A stretch of DNA of 64,000 nucleotides, taken from assembly GCF_003325755.1 (NCBI RefSeq), contig NZ_QORI02000019.1, forward strand, positions 1 through 64,000, written 5' to 3'. The notes beneath the pieces are model-generated. The model saw only the letters and a list, made by a program, of their open reading frames with translations. It did no database searches and had not been told where the DNA came from. How positions within the stretch are numbered: position 1 is the stretch's first letter; each line of letters begins with the position of its first letter. Source of the stretch: Pseudomonas sp. SST3. Lineage in GTDB: Bacteria; Pseudomonadota; Gammaproteobacteria; Pseudomonadales; Pseudomonadaceae. Shown here piece after piece: positions 55,785 to 64,000 of the stretch. A program made the translations under genes and the position numbers.

Positions 55785-56549
55785 ATGCGCAGTACTCCCC
55801 GCGAAAAAGGCTCTTCTATCACCCGCGTGCTGGAGATTATCGAGGCCGTGGCCGGTGCTGCGGAGCCGCTGACACCCAGCGCGCTGGCGGAAAAGCTCGA
55901 TATCCCCAAGGCCAGCGCCCATCGACTGGTGCAAACCCTGGAGAAGGAAGGCTTCCTGCAATTCGGTCTGCGTGGCGGGTTGTTGCCCGGTGATCGCCTG
56001 CATGCCACCGCGGTGAATATTCTTGGCAGGGGGCGGCACAAGGCATTGCGCCAGGCGATCCTGCGCGAGCTGTCCGAAGAAATCGGCGAAACCTGCGGCC
56101 TGTCGGTGCCGGATGGGTTGGACATGCTCTATTTCGATCGGGTGCAGACCAATTGGCCTTTGCAGATCAACCTGCCCATCGGCAGTCACACGCCGCTCTG
56201 GTGCACGGCTAGCGGCAAGCTATATCTCGCCTCGTTGCCGCTGGAACAGCTGGAAAAGATTCTCCCGCGCCTGCCGATCCGGCAGCTGGCACGCAACACC
56301 ATCACTGACTTGAGCGCCCTGCGCGACGATCTGGCACGTATTCGCGAGGAAGACCTGTCCACCGATTCGGAGGAGTTCATCGACGGCATGGTCGCCTGCG
56401 CCGTGCCGGTGCGCGATGGCCGCGGCGAGCTGAGCGCCTGCCTGTTCACCCATGCGCCGGTGATTCGTTGTGGCATGGAGCAACTGCTGGCGTTCGTGCC
56501 GCGTCTGCGCGCGGCTGCTACGGAGCTAGAGGCGATTGTCAGTGGCTGA
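55785..56549 (+). CDS. IclR family transcriptional regulator
   Basis: A 254-residue IclR regulator: an N-terminal winged HTH (about 8-70: ITRVLEIIEAVAGAAEPLTPSALAEKLDIPKASAHRLVQTLEKEGFL) and a C-terminal effector-binding domain (about 80-250). The start MRSTPREKGSS is chosen because it begins just before the HTH; the frame is open 35 codons further. It lies downstream of the dehydrogenase pair on the same strand and is likely their regulator; its ligand is unknown. Confidence 0.88.
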   Translation: MRSTPREKGSSITRVLEIIEAVAGAAEPLTPSALAEKLDIPKASAHRLVQTLEKEGFLQFGLRGGLLPGDRLHATAVNILGRGRHKALRQAILRELSEEIGETCGLSVPDGLDMLYFDRVQTNWPLQINLPIGSHTPLWCTASGKLYLASLPLEQLEKILPRLPIRQLARNTITDLSALRDDLARIREEDLSTDSEEFIDGMVACAVPVRDGRGELSACLFTHAPVIRCGMEQLLAFVPRLRAAATELEAIVSG

Positions 56550-56553
56550 GCAG

Positions 56554-56655
56554 GTAGGGTGGATGACGCTCTTTCCATCCGCCGTGATCCCGCTCGGTTA
56601 AGCACCACCCGGTGGAGCGCCACCCGGTGGATCGATGAAGCGTGATCCACCCTAC
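56554..56655. repeat. GTAGGGTGGAT inverted-repeat element
   Basis: Bounded by GTAGGGTGGAT and ATCCACCCTAC, as at 3707-3793, and sharing the first 17 bases with that element. Its interior differs, containing ACCACCCGGTGG-type stems. Confidence 0.75.
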
Positions 56656-56666
56656 GTCTGCTTGAG

Positions 56667-57107
56667 TTCTGTAGGGTGAGCTTCAGCCCACCAGCTGCGC
56701 CCACGGGCCTGGTCTGTAGGAGCGAGCTTGCTCGCGAACCGGGTGAAAGGCTTCGCCAGCAAGCTGGCTCCTACAAAGGCGCGCAATGCCGCGCCTGCTT
56801 GATATTTAATCAGTTCTGTAGGGTGAGCTTCAGTCCACCATCTGCGCCCACGGGCCTGGTCTGTAGGAGCGAGCTTGCTCGCGAACCGGGTGAAAGGCTT
56901 CGCCAGCAAGCTGGCTCCTGCAAAGGCGCGCAATGCCGCGCCTGCTTGATATTTGATCAGTTCTGTAGGGTGAGCTTCAGCCCACCAGCTGCGGCCACGG
57001 GCCTGGTCTGTAGGAGCGAGCTTGCTCGCGAACCGGGTGAAAGGCTTCGCCAACAAGCTGGCTCCTACAAAAGCGCGCCAATGCCGCGCCTGCCTGATAT
57101 TGGGTCA
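56667..57107. repeat. three tandem 147-bp repeat units containing REPINs
   Basis: Units start at 56667, 56814 and 56961 and differ by only a few bases. Each holds a GTAGGGTGAGCTTCAGCCCA-type hairpin, then a REPIN formed by two inverted REPs (in unit 1, 56715-56775: TGTAGGAGCGAGCTTGCTCG ... CAAGCTGGCTCCTACA), then a short GC hairpin (AAGGCGCGCAATGCCGCGCC). Because 147 is a multiple of three, spurious open frames with repeated peptides arise on both strands; I do not annotate these as genes. No transposase (RAYT) is in the window. Confidence 0.9.
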
Positions 57108-57150
57108 GGACGAGGATGAGCGCTTCAAGCGCTTCATCAATGAGTCGGCC

Positions 57151-59160
57151 CTAGCGCTTGAGCATCGCCCGCATCGCCGCCAGCGCGTCATTGCCGCGCG
57201 CGGCCTTGACCTCCACGGGTGCATCTTCCTGGCCTTCCCATTCCAGGTCTTCCGGCGGCAGTTCGTCGAGGAAGCGGCTGGGCATGCACTCGATGATCTC
57301 GCCGTACTGCTTGCGCTTGGCGGCGAAGGTCATTGCCAGGTTCTGCCGCGCACGGGTGATGCCGACGTAGGCCAGGCGGCGTTCTTCCTCGATAGTGTCG
57401 GCCTCGATGCTGGAGCGGTGCGGGAGAATTTCCTCCTCCATGCCGAGGATGAACACGTAGGGAAACTCCAGCCCCTTGGACGCATGCAGCGTCATCATCT
57501 GCACGCCTTCTGCGCCTTCTTCCTCTTCCTGCTGACGTTCGAGCATGTCGCGCAGCACCAGCTTGGCGATGGCTTCCTCGATGGTCATCTCGCCTTCTTC
57601 GTCGCGCTCCAGGGTGTTCTTCAGCGCGTCGATCAGGAACCAGACGTTGCCCATGCGGAAATCTGCGGCTTTGTCGCTGGAGGTCTGGCCGCGCACCCAG
57701 GTCTCGTAGTCGATGTCCATGACCATGCTGCGCAGCGCGGCAATTGGGTCGTTCTGCGCACATTGTTGGCGCAAATTGTCCATGTAGCGCTTGAAGCGTG
57801 ACAGCCGGTCGGTGAAGCGGCTGTCCATGTGCGCGCCCAGGCCCATCTCGTCGCAGGCGGCGTACATGGAGATCTTGCGTTCGGTGGCGTAGTTGCCGAG
57901 CTTTTCCAGGGTGGTCGAACCGATCTCCCGCCGCGGTACGTTGATCACCCGCAGAAAGGCATTGTCGTCGTCGGGGTTCACCAGCAGGCGGAAGTAGCTC
58001 ATCAGGTCCTTCACTTCCTGGCGGCCGAAGAAGCTGGTGCCGCCCGACAGGCGATAGGGAATCTGGTGGTGCTGCAGCTTCAGCTCGATCAGCTTGGCCT
58101 GGTAGTTGCCGCGGTAGAGGATGGCGAAATCGCTGTAGGGTCGCTCGGTCTTCAGGTGCAGCGTGAGGATTTCCATTGCCACGCGCTCGGCCTCGGCTTC
58201 CTCGTTGCGGCAGCGGATCACCCGAATCGGGTCGCCATTGCCCATCTCCGACCACAGCTGCTTTTCGAAGGCGTGCGGGTTGTTGGAAATCAGCACGTTG
58301 GCGCATTTGAGGATGCGGCTGGTGGAGCGGTAGTTCTGCTCCAGCATCACCACTTTCAGCGAAGGGAAATCCTCTTTCAGCTGCATGAGGTTTTCCGGCC
58401 GCGCGCCGCGCCAGGCGTAGATCGACTGGTCATCGTCGCCCACCACGGTGAAATGCGCGCGCTCCTGCACCAGCATCTTCACCAGCAGGTACTGGCTGGC
58501 GTTGGTGTCCTGGTACTCGTCCACCAGCATGTAGCGGACCTTGTTGCGCCACTTCTCCAGCACCTCGGGGTGGTTCTGGAAGAGCTTCACCGGCTGCATG
58601 ATGAGGTCGTCGAAATCCACCGCGTTGTACGCCTTGAGCGTGCGCTGGTAGTGGGTGTAGACGATGGCAGCGGTCTGCTCCTTGGGGTTGCGCGCCGCGG
58701 CCAGCGCCTCTTCGGGCAGGATCAGGTCGTTCTTCCAACTGCCGATGTAGTTCTTGATCTCGTCCACGCCGTCATCGCCGGCGTATTCTTTCTGCATGAT
58801 GTCGGTCAGCAGCGCCTTGATGTCGCCCTCGTCAAAGATCGAAAAACCGGGCTTGTAGCCGAGTTTCACGTATTCCTTGCGGATGATATTCAGGCCCAGG
58901 TTGTGGAAGGTCGACACGGTCAACCCACGACCTTCGCCGCCGCGCAGCAGGCTGCTGACGCGCTCTTTCATCTCGCGCGCGGCCTTGTTGGTGAAGGTCA
59001 CGGCGACGATGTATTGCGCACGGATGCCGCATTGCTGGATCAGGTAGGCGATTTTGCGGGTGATCACGCTGGTCTTGCCGGAACCGGCGCCGGCGAGCAC
59101 CAGCATCGGGCCGCCGACGTAGTTCACGGCTTCCTGCTGCCGGGGATTGAGTCGGGACAT
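57151..59160 (-). CDS. rep: ATP-dependent DNA helicase Rep
   Basis: A 669-residue superfamily 1A helicase that moves 3'-5' on DNA and clears obstacles ahead of replication forks. Walker A is AGAGSGKT (23-30), followed by TFTNKAAREMKER, YMLVDEYQDTN (Walker B), VVGDDDQSIYAWRGA, EQNYRSTSRIL and the C-terminal LMTLHASKGLEFPYVFI-type motif VI. The size and the lack of a long C-terminal Tudor region favour Rep over UvrD. It converges with the repeat field and is divergent from the GGDEF-EAL gene. Confidence 0.94.
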   Translation of the reverse strand: MSRLNPRQQEAVNYVGGPMLVLAGAGSGKTSVITRKIAYLIQQCGIRAQYIVAVTFTNKAAREMKERVSSLLRGGEGRGLTVSTFHNLGLNIIRKEYVKLGYKPGFSIFDEGDIKALLTDIMQKEYAGDDGVDEIKNYIGSWKNDLILPEEALAAARNPKEQTAAIVYTHYQRTLKAYNAVDFDDLIMQPVKLFQNHPEVLEKWRNKVRYMLVDEYQDTNASQYLLVKMLVQERAHFTVVGDDDQSIYAWRGARPENLMQLKEDFPSLKVVMLEQNYRSTSRILKCANVLISNNPHAFEKQLWSEMGNGDPIRVIRCRNEEAEAERVAMEILTLHLKTERPYSDFAILYRGNYQAKLIELKLQHHQIPYRLSGGTSFFGRQEVKDLMSYFRLLVNPDDDNAFLRVINVPRREIGSTTLEKLGNYATERKISMYAACDEMGLGAHMDSRFTDRLSRFKRYMDNLRQQCAQNDPIAALRSMVMDIDYETWVRGQTSSDKAADFRMGNVWFLIDALKNTLERDEEGEMTIEEAIAKLVLRDMLERQQEEEEGAEGVQMMTLHASKGLEFPYVFILGMEEEILPHRSSIEADTIEEERRLAYVGITRARQNLAMTFAAKRKQYGEIIECMPSRFLDELPPEDLEWEGQEDAPVEVKAARGNDALAAMRAMLKR

Positions 59161-59204
59161 TCTCGTTTGGTCTGTTGGAGCGGGGGCGAGAGTTTAGCAG
59201 GGCT

Positions 59205-59260
59205 GGCGGCGCAAAATGGCGCCGCCTGAGTGCTGCGCCTACCAGTCGTCGCCGGTAGGC
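59205..59260. promoter_or_regulatory. two hairpins in the rep/GGDEF-EAL divergent region
   Basis: GGCGGCGC-6-GCGCCGCC (59205-59226) and GCCTACC-10-GGTAGGC (59237-59260) follow each other in a 240-bp gap between divergent genes, where no terminator is expected. They could be operators or part of a leader RNA. Confidence 0.4.
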
Positions 59261-59400
59261 AATGGAACGACGACAGAATGCTTTAGTCTAGAGGCGCGGA
59301 GCCTGTTTTCGGCTGCTCAGCCCGCCGGCCCGCTTCACCCTGAATGTGTTCCGTCGAGGTGGCCAGTCATTTTCCGCTCCGCACGCACCGGAGAAACACC

Positions 59401-61065
59401 GTGACATTGCCCGTACAACCTATGCGCCTGGTTCTGCTGGCCGATGAGCCTGAGTGGAGCGAGCGCCTGCGCGTCGCGCTGGCGGCGCTGCGTAGCCATC
59501 ATCTGCTGGTGGTTGTCGAGGGCTGGCAGGAGGTGTCTGCGCATCTGGCCGAGGGCGGGCACACCCTGGTACTCACCACGCCACAGCGCCGTCCTGCTTC
59601 GGGTCGTTTTCCCTGGCCGACCATTCTCCTGCTTGACGAAGAGCCCGACGAGGCGCCCGAAGGTGTCGTGGATTGGCTGGTGGGCTCGCAGTTCACCCCC
59701 GATGTGTTGCGCCGTTGCCTGCGCTACGCCCGCGAACGCTGCAGCCTGCACGCTACGCTGCAGCGGCTGGCTGAGCAGGATCCGCTGACTGGGATCGTCA
59801 ATCGTCAGGGATTCCGTGCATTGCTCGAGGCTCAGCTGGCCGAGCATGACGGCGAGGGGTTGGCGCTGGGGCTGCTGGATATGGACAATTTTCGTCGAGT
59901 CAACGACTCCCTTGGCCATCAGGCCGGTGACCGGTTGATCCTGCAGGTCGTGGCGCGATTGAAGGCGCAGCTTGAAGTGGGTGACTGGGTCGGCCGATTG
60001 GGGGGCGACGAGTTCGCGCTGCTGCTCGATACCGCACGCCGCTCCGGGCGCGCTGAAAAGGTGGCCGACCGTGTGGTGGAGGCGTTGGCCGAGCCGTACT
60101 GGCTCGATGGTGAAAGCCTGATGCTCGGTTGTAGTCTCGGGCTGGCCCATGCCAAGGCCGATAGCGATGCCGATCAGCTGTCGTGGCTGGCGCAGGTTGC
60201 GATGCGCCACGCCAAAGCCAGGCAAGGGTGCACCTGGTATCTGTACAACGAGCGGGTCAATCGCAGCGCCAGCAGCCTGGCGGACCTCGAAGGCGAGTTG
60301 CGCCGAGCGTTACGCCGCGACGATCTGGAATTGCATTACCAGCCGCGATTATGCATTGCAACCGGACGCATCGTTGGCCTGGAAGCGTTGGTGCGATGGC
60401 GTCATGCCTCGCGTGGCCTGCTGGCACCGAACGAATTCATTCCGATGGCCGAAGAGAGCGGGCTGATCGTGCCGCTGGGTTACTGGGTCATTTCCCGCGC
60501 GCTGCGTGACATGCAGTGCCTTCGCAAGAGCGGTGCCGGCGAACTGCACATGGCGGTCAATCTGTCGTTCCGTCAGTTTCAGGACAGCCAGCTGCTGGTC
60601 ACTCTGCAGCGGCTGATCGAGGAGCGTGGTGTGGACCCGCACTGGTTGGAATTCGAACTCACCGAGACCGCGGTGATGCGCCGCAGCGAGCAAGTCAGCG
60701 GCACCATGACGGCACTGGCGAAACTCGGCGTGCGCTTTTCCCTGGATGATTTCGGTACCGGGTTTTCGTCGTTCGTGCATTTAAACAGGCTGCCCATCAG
60801 CCTGCTGAAGATCGACAAAAGCTTCGTCGACGGCGTAACCACCAAGACCGACAACAGTCTGGTACAGGCGATGATCGGCCTGGCCCATGAGCTGGGATTG
60901 GAAGTGGTGGCCGAAGGCGTAGAACATGCCGCGCAGCTGACGCTGCTGGAGCGCTATGGTGCGAATCAGGTACAGGGCTATCTGATCAGCAAGCCCCTGC
61001 CGCTGGTGGAGCTGGAAAAATACCTGAGTGACCATGACCAGCCGGAGAGCGCTGCCGAAGGCTAA
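59401..61065 (+). CDS. GGDEF-EAL protein with receiver-like N-terminus
   Basis: A 554-residue cyclic-di-GMP enzyme. The N-terminal ~110 residues look like a degenerate receiver (VLLADEPEW, HTLVLTTP), with Thr where the phospho-Asp would be expected. A GGDEF domain follows (DPLTGIVNRQGFRAL, GGDEF at 201-205, without an RxxD I-site), then an EAL domain (EAL at 328-330, NLSFRQF, ELTETAV, LDDFGTGFSSF, KIDKSF). All catalytic motifs of both domains are intact, so it could make and break c-di-GMP. The GTG start at 59401 with GGAGA upstream is preferred to a frame from 59344. Confidence 0.9.
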   Translation: MTLPVQPMRLVLLADEPEWSERLRVALAALRSHHLLVVVEGWQEVSAHLAEGGHTLVLTTPQRRPASGRFPWPTILLLDEEPDEAPEGVVDWLVGSQFTPDVLRRCLRYARERCSLHATLQRLAEQDPLTGIVNRQGFRALLEAQLAEHDGEGLALGLLDMDNFRRVNDSLGHQAGDRLILQVVARLKAQLEVGDWVGRLGGDEFALLLDTARRSGRAEKVADRVVEALAEPYWLDGESLMLGCSLGLAHAKADSDADQLSWLAQVAMRHAKARQGCTWYLYNERVNRSASSLADLEGELRRALRRDDLELHYQPRLCIATGRIVGLEALVRWRHASRGLLAPNEFIPMAEESGLIVPLGYWVISRALRDMQCLRKSGAGELHMAVNLSFRQFQDSQLLVTLQRLIEERGVDPHWLEFELTETAVMRRSEQVSGTMTALAKLGVRFSLDDFGTGFSSFVHLNRLPISLLKIDKSFVDGVTTKTDNSLVQAMIGLAHELGLEVVAEGVEHAAQLTLLERYGANQVQGYLISKPLPLVELEKYLSDHDQPESAAEG

Positions 61066-61087
61066 GCCAACCGCAACGCTCTCCGGC
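61041..61087. terminator. stem-loop spanning the end of the GGDEF-EAL gene
   Basis: A perfect 11-bp stem (GCCGGAGAGCG / CGCTCTCCGGC) with a 25-nt loop that includes the stop codon at 61063-61065. It lies between convergent genes, 6 bp before the betT stop, and is a likely terminator for one or both. Confidence 0.6.
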
Positions 61088-61093
61088 GACCGC

Positions 61094-63058
61094 TTATCGG
61101 ACCATGTGCAGGAAGTGCATGTGCTTTTCGTACTGGTCGAGGATGTCGCCGATGACGCCCTCACGGCTCCAGCCCATCACGTCGTAGTTCTGCCCGCCTT
61201 CCTTGAGATGCACTTCGGCGCGGAAGTAAGTGGGCTCGTCGCCGTCGGTCTCATTGGCGACGAAACTCGGCATCGGATAGCCGCGCGGGCGAATCTGGTA
61301 GATAAAGTCAGGTGCTCCCTCGTGGGTGATCTGCAGCCCGGTACGGTTGTCCTCGTCGGTAGTCAGTTCAACGCCGTAGCCCTGCTGGCGCAACTCATCT
61401 GCCACGGCCGCGCAGGCTGGGGTTGCGATTTCGCTAATGAAGCGCTCTACGTCGCGGCGGCGCGGATACTTGGTCAGGTTCTGCACCCGACGACGCCATC
61501 CGCCCTCTTGCGGCGCTGTAGGTGTGGTACTGATCGTTTGATAACGCAGGCCCTGTTTGGTGGCATCGACGCGCAACGCTTTGAGCAGGCCCCACATGGC
61601 GCAGAGCAGCACCAGGGTGAAAGGCAGGGCGCTGGCGATAGTCGCAGTCTGTAGCGCGGTCAGGCCATCGGCGAGCAGCAGGGCAATAGCCACGGCGCCC
61701 ATGGAACAGGCCCAGAAGACGCGTTGCCAGGCTGGCGTCTGGCCTTCGCCACCGGAGGCGAGCATGTCGACGACCAGCGCGCCGGAGTCCGCCGAAGTGA
61801 CGAAGAACACCACCACCATGATGATCGCGATCAGCGATAGCAGCGAGGCGAATGGGAAATGCTCGAGGAAGGCGAACAGCGCGAGGGAGCTGTCGCGTTC
61901 GATGGCTTCACCCAGGCTGGTGACGTGGTCCCACAGGATCATGTGGATGGCTGTGTCGCCGAACACCGTCATCCACAGCAGGGTGAAGGCAGTCGGCACC
62001 AGCAACACGCCGGTGACGAATTCGCGGATGGTACGACCGCGCGATATACGGGCGATGAACAGGCCGACGAAGGGCGACCAGGCCAGCCACCAGCCCCAGT
62101 AGAACAGCGTCCAACCGCCGATCCAGTCGTTGGGCTCGTAGGCGTAGAGATTGAAGGTGGCAGTGACGATCTGCGAGAAGTAGTTGCCGGTGTTCTGCAC
62201 GAAGGTCTGCAGGATGAATACGGTTGGCCCGGCAATCAGTACCAGCAGCAACAACAGCACGGCCAGCGTCAGGTTCAGCTCGGACAGTCGGCGTACGCCC
62301 TTGTCCAGGCCGGTGACCACCGAGATGGTCGCCAGCAGCGTGGTGCCCGCGATCAGTGCGATCTGCACCGGTACTGAAATTGGCAATCCATACAGGTGAT
62401 TCAGGCCGGTATTGATCTGTGTGACACCCAGGCCCAGCGAGGTCGCAACGCCGAGCACGGTGCCGATGATGGCGAAGATGTCTACCGCATGGCCGATGGG
62501 ACCATGAATGCGTTCGCCGATCAGCGGGTACAGGGCTGAGCGCAGCGTAAGTGGCAGCCCCTGGCGATAGCTGAAATACGCCAGAATCATCGCCACGATG
62601 GCGTAGATCGCCCAGGCGTGCAGGCCCCAGTGGAAGAAGGTGATCTTCATCGCTTCGCGTGCCGCAGCAACCGTGCCGCCTTCACCAACCGGTGGCGAGA
62701 GGAAGTGCATGACCGGCTCGGCCACGCCGAAGAACATCAGGCCGATGCCCATGCCTGCCGAGAACAGCATCGAAAACCAGGTCAGGTGGCTGTAATCCGG
62801 CTCACTGTGGTCGGGACCGAGTTTGATTTCTCCATAACGGCTGAGCGCCAGCAGTACGACCATCAGCAGGATGATCGCAACGGCAAGAATATAGAGCCAG
62901 CTGACGTTGGCGATGATCCAGGCCTGAACCTCGCTGAAGACACTTTGGGCGTGTTCCGGGGTGGCGACGCTGTAGATCACCAGCAGCAGAATCAGAACGG
63001 CAGAGCCGTAGAAAACGGGTGGGTTTAGCGTGGGAGAAGAAGACTTTTTGGCCTCCAT
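61094..63058 (-). CDS. betT: BCCT family choline/betaine transporter, BetT-like
   Basis: A 654-residue betaine/choline/carnitine transporter with twelve helices and a ~130-residue cytoplasmic C-terminal tail (after residue 510). The family core is clear: WFSMLFSAGMGIGLMFFGVAEPVMHF, FFHWGLHAWAIYAIVAM, and the FYWGWWLAWSPFVGLFIARISRGRTIREF Trp-rich segment. A long osmosensory tail is typical of BetT-type importers, which supply choline for betaine synthesis. The start follows AGGAG. No bet genes are near. Confidence 0.93.
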   Translation of the reverse strand: MEAKKSSSPTLNPPVFYGSAVLILLLVIYSVATPEHAQSVFSEVQAWIIANVSWLYILAVAIILLMVVLLALSRYGEIKLGPDHSEPDYSHLTWFSMLFSAGMGIGLMFFGVAEPVMHFLSPPVGEGGTVAAAREAMKITFFHWGLHAWAIYAIVAMILAYFSYRQGLPLTLRSALYPLIGERIHGPIGHAVDIFAIIGTVLGVATSLGLGVTQINTGLNHLYGLPISVPVQIALIAGTTLLATISVVTGLDKGVRRLSELNLTLAVLLLLLVLIAGPTVFILQTFVQNTGNYFSQIVTATFNLYAYEPNDWIGGWTLFYWGWWLAWSPFVGLFIARISRGRTIREFVTGVLLVPTAFTLLWMTVFGDTAIHMILWDHVTSLGEAIERDSSLALFAFLEHFPFASLLSLIAIIMVVVFFVTSADSGALVVDMLASGGEGQTPAWQRVFWACSMGAVAIALLLADGLTALQTATIASALPFTLVLLCAMWGLLKALRVDATKQGLRYQTISTTPTAPQEGGWRRRVQNLTKYPRRRDVERFISEIATPACAAVADELRQQGYGVELTTDEDNRTGLQITHEGAPDFIYQIRPRGYPMPSFVANETDGDEPTYFRAEVHLKEGGQNYDVMGWSREGVIGDILDQYEKHMHFLHMVR

Positions 63059-63243
63059 GCTGCGCTCCTTTGATTACCGATTCGGGAGTGGCCGCCTGTG
63101 GCGAAGAGGGCGCAATCTAACATACTGGTCAGCTTTTGACCGGCGCCGTTCCGCGTCGACGAAGGTGCTACCGAGGATGTGACCGCCTGAAGGAGCAGGT
63201 TGCAGCAAGCGTTCTGGTCTTATCTCCAACCGCTCGATGGGTG

Positions 63244-63267
63244 CCGGCATCGTCGCGCAGATGCCGG
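63244..63267 (-). terminator. stem-loop downstream of yifB
   Basis: CCGGCAT-10-ATGCCGG perfect 7-bp stem, 9 bp past the yifB stop on its strand. No U-tract; a modest terminator candidate. Confidence 0.45.
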
Positions 63268-63275
63268 TTAGCGGC

Positions 63276-64000
63276 TCAGACCGCCTGGCTGCTGGGACGA
63301 TATTGCAGAGCTTCGGCCAGGTGCGGGCGGCCAATGGACTCCACCTGTTGCAGGTCTGCCAGCGTGCGTGCCACTTTGAGGATTCGGTGTGCGGCGCGTA
63401 GCGACAAGCCGAGGCGCTCACAGGCGCGCTCAAGCCATTGCTGATCCTCGGGCTGCAGTTGGCAATGGCTGCGCAGACCGGCGAGGTCGAGGAAGGCATT
63501 GGCACAGCCCTGACGCCGAAGCTGGATGCGCCTGGCATCAGCCACCTGCTCGGCGACCAGCAGAGTGGTTTCGTGGCTGGCCGGTGGGGCATTCAGTGCG
63601 GTGGCTTCGCGGGCAACCGTCAGGTGCAGGTCGATGCGGTCCAGCAAGGGCCCGGACAGCTTGCCACGGTAGCGCTGGATCTGGTCCGGTGAGCAGCGGC
63701 AACGCCCGCTGGGATCACCCAGGTAACCACAGGGGCAGGGATTCATCGCCGCAACCAATTGGAATCGCGCCGGAAAGCGCACCTTGTCGCGGGCTCGGGC
63801 GATAACGATGCAGCCTGATTCCAGCGGCTCGCGAAGCACCTCCAGTACCTTGCGGTCGAACTCCGGCAATTCATCCAGAAACAGCACGCCCTGGTGCGCC
63901 AGGGTGATTTCGCCCGGCCGTGGCCGGCTGCCGCCGCCCACCAGTGCCGGACCCGATGCACTGTGATGGGGCTGTCGAAACGGCCGTTGCGGCCAATGCT
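63276..64000 (-). CDS. YifB/ComM family Mg chelatase-like AAA+ protein, C-terminal part
   Basis: The frame enters from the right edge (reading HWPQRPFRQPHHSASGPALVGGGSRPRPGEITLAHQGVLFLDE-like sequence, kept here only as short motifs) and ends at 63276. Motifs include LDELPEFDRKVLEVLREPL (Walker B and after), RFQLVAAMNPCPCGYLG with the CPCG zinc/cysteine patch, and GPLLDRIDLHL with the arginine-finger region, all hallmarks of ComM/YifB, which drives branch migration during natural transformation. The C-terminal Mg_chelatase_C-type domain (LGLSLRAAHRILKVARTLADL) is complete. The N-terminus lies outside the window. Confidence 0.9.
   Translation of the reverse strand, partial: HWPQRPFRQPHHSASGPALVGGGSRPRPGEITLAHQGVLFLDELPEFDRKVLEVLREPLESGCIVIARARDKVRFPARFQLVAAMNPCPCGYLGDPSGRCRCSPDQIQRYRGKLSGPLLDRIDLHLTVAREATALNAPPASHETTLLVAEQVADARRIQLRRQGCANAFLDLAGLRSHCQLQPEDQQWLERACERLGLSLRAAHRILKVARTLADLQQVESIGRPHLAEALQYRPSSQAV

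Larger units (their letters stand above)
56550..57150. other. 601-bp gene-free repeat field
   Basis: This stretch between the IclR and rep stop codons holds only the inverted-repeat element and the tandem units above, plus about 40 bp of plain sequence. It may act as an mRNA 3' barrier between converging transcripts. Confidence 0.6.

Noticed and set aside
56652..57119. Frames with threefold peptide repeats on both strands
   Set aside because: The repeat period is 147 bp, a multiple of three, so any open frame repeats automatically. The underlying DNA is REPIN-type.
57829..59229. 466-codon open frame on the plus strand
   Set aside because: Antisense to rep, a well-supported helicase; the translated text is of low-complexity His/Val/Gly-rich type with no family features.

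Overview
The window looks like a chromosomal segment of a high-GC gammaproteobacterium of the Pseudomonas type, probably the Pseudomonas stutzeri group (Stutzerimonas). The evidence is its Crc, AlgC, DadA/Lrp, CycB and SpoT-RpoZ-Gmk proteins, a gene order that (from memory) largely follows the P. aeruginosa PAO1 PA5290-PA5339 block, and REP/REPIN repeats of the Pseudomonas kind. I see no rRNA, tRNA or CRISPR array. Protein calls rest on recognised motifs and remembered family sequences, since no search could be run.

Layout. 1-1234: the end of an IS5-family element inserted into a DUF2235 lipase gene of the type VI effector type, which it truncates. 1412-5044: gcdR, gcdH and a CaiB-type CoA-transferase for glutaryl-CoA metabolism. 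5123-7241: LemA and two TPM-domain proteins. 7285-9751: a TPR protein divergent from a GlxA-type AraC regulator. 9861-11828: a divergent FtsH-like membrane protease. 12320-15925: a small ORF, FecR-domain protein, OmpA-like lipoprotein and a convergent CHASE2 cyclase. 15966-20614: ridA, spoT, rpoZ, gmk and yicC. 20824-23495: rph, a DUF4870 protein, crc and pyrE. 23672-25966: a DUF3360 permease and a DUF4124 protein. 26044-31248: coaBC-dut-algC-argB, all on the minus strand, with a long AlgC carrying a membrane sensor-like extension. 31370-40426: radC, a membrane protein with a PaaI thioesterase, a PaaH-type dehydrogenase, a chemoreceptor, an Mpo1-like protein, an unknown secreted protein and a PLD lipoprotein. 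40489-45406: amine/D-amino acid catabolism (PuuB-like oxidase, Lrp, dadA, ridA, XRE-cupin regulator) and cytochrome c5. 45561-46710: a cupin protein and a frameshifted xpt. 46902-52451: a carbohydrate cluster (DUF1080 protein and two GH13 enzymes) divergent from GAPDH and a cyclodeaminase-family protein. 52807-56549: iron alcohol dehydrogenase, acylating aldehyde dehydrogenase and an IclR regulator. 56554-57107: a repeat field with three 147-bp tandem units. 57151-64000: rep, a GGDEF-EAL protein, a BetT-type transporter and the C-terminal part of yifB/comM.

Most of the window is core housekeeping. The accessory parts are the IS/DUF2235 edge, the DUF1080/GH13/GAPDH/cyclodeaminase block, the alcohol/aldehyde dehydrogenase block with its symmetric leader, and the repeat field. 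The parts most worth a second look are the GH13 enzyme with an altered region I, the FecR/OmpA/CHASE2-cyclase trio with a Lys-to-Arg change in the cyclase, the xpt frameshift, the GAGAC-rich leader before the alcohol dehydrogenase, and the inverted repeat between lrp and dadA. No defence system or biosynthetic gene cluster was found.
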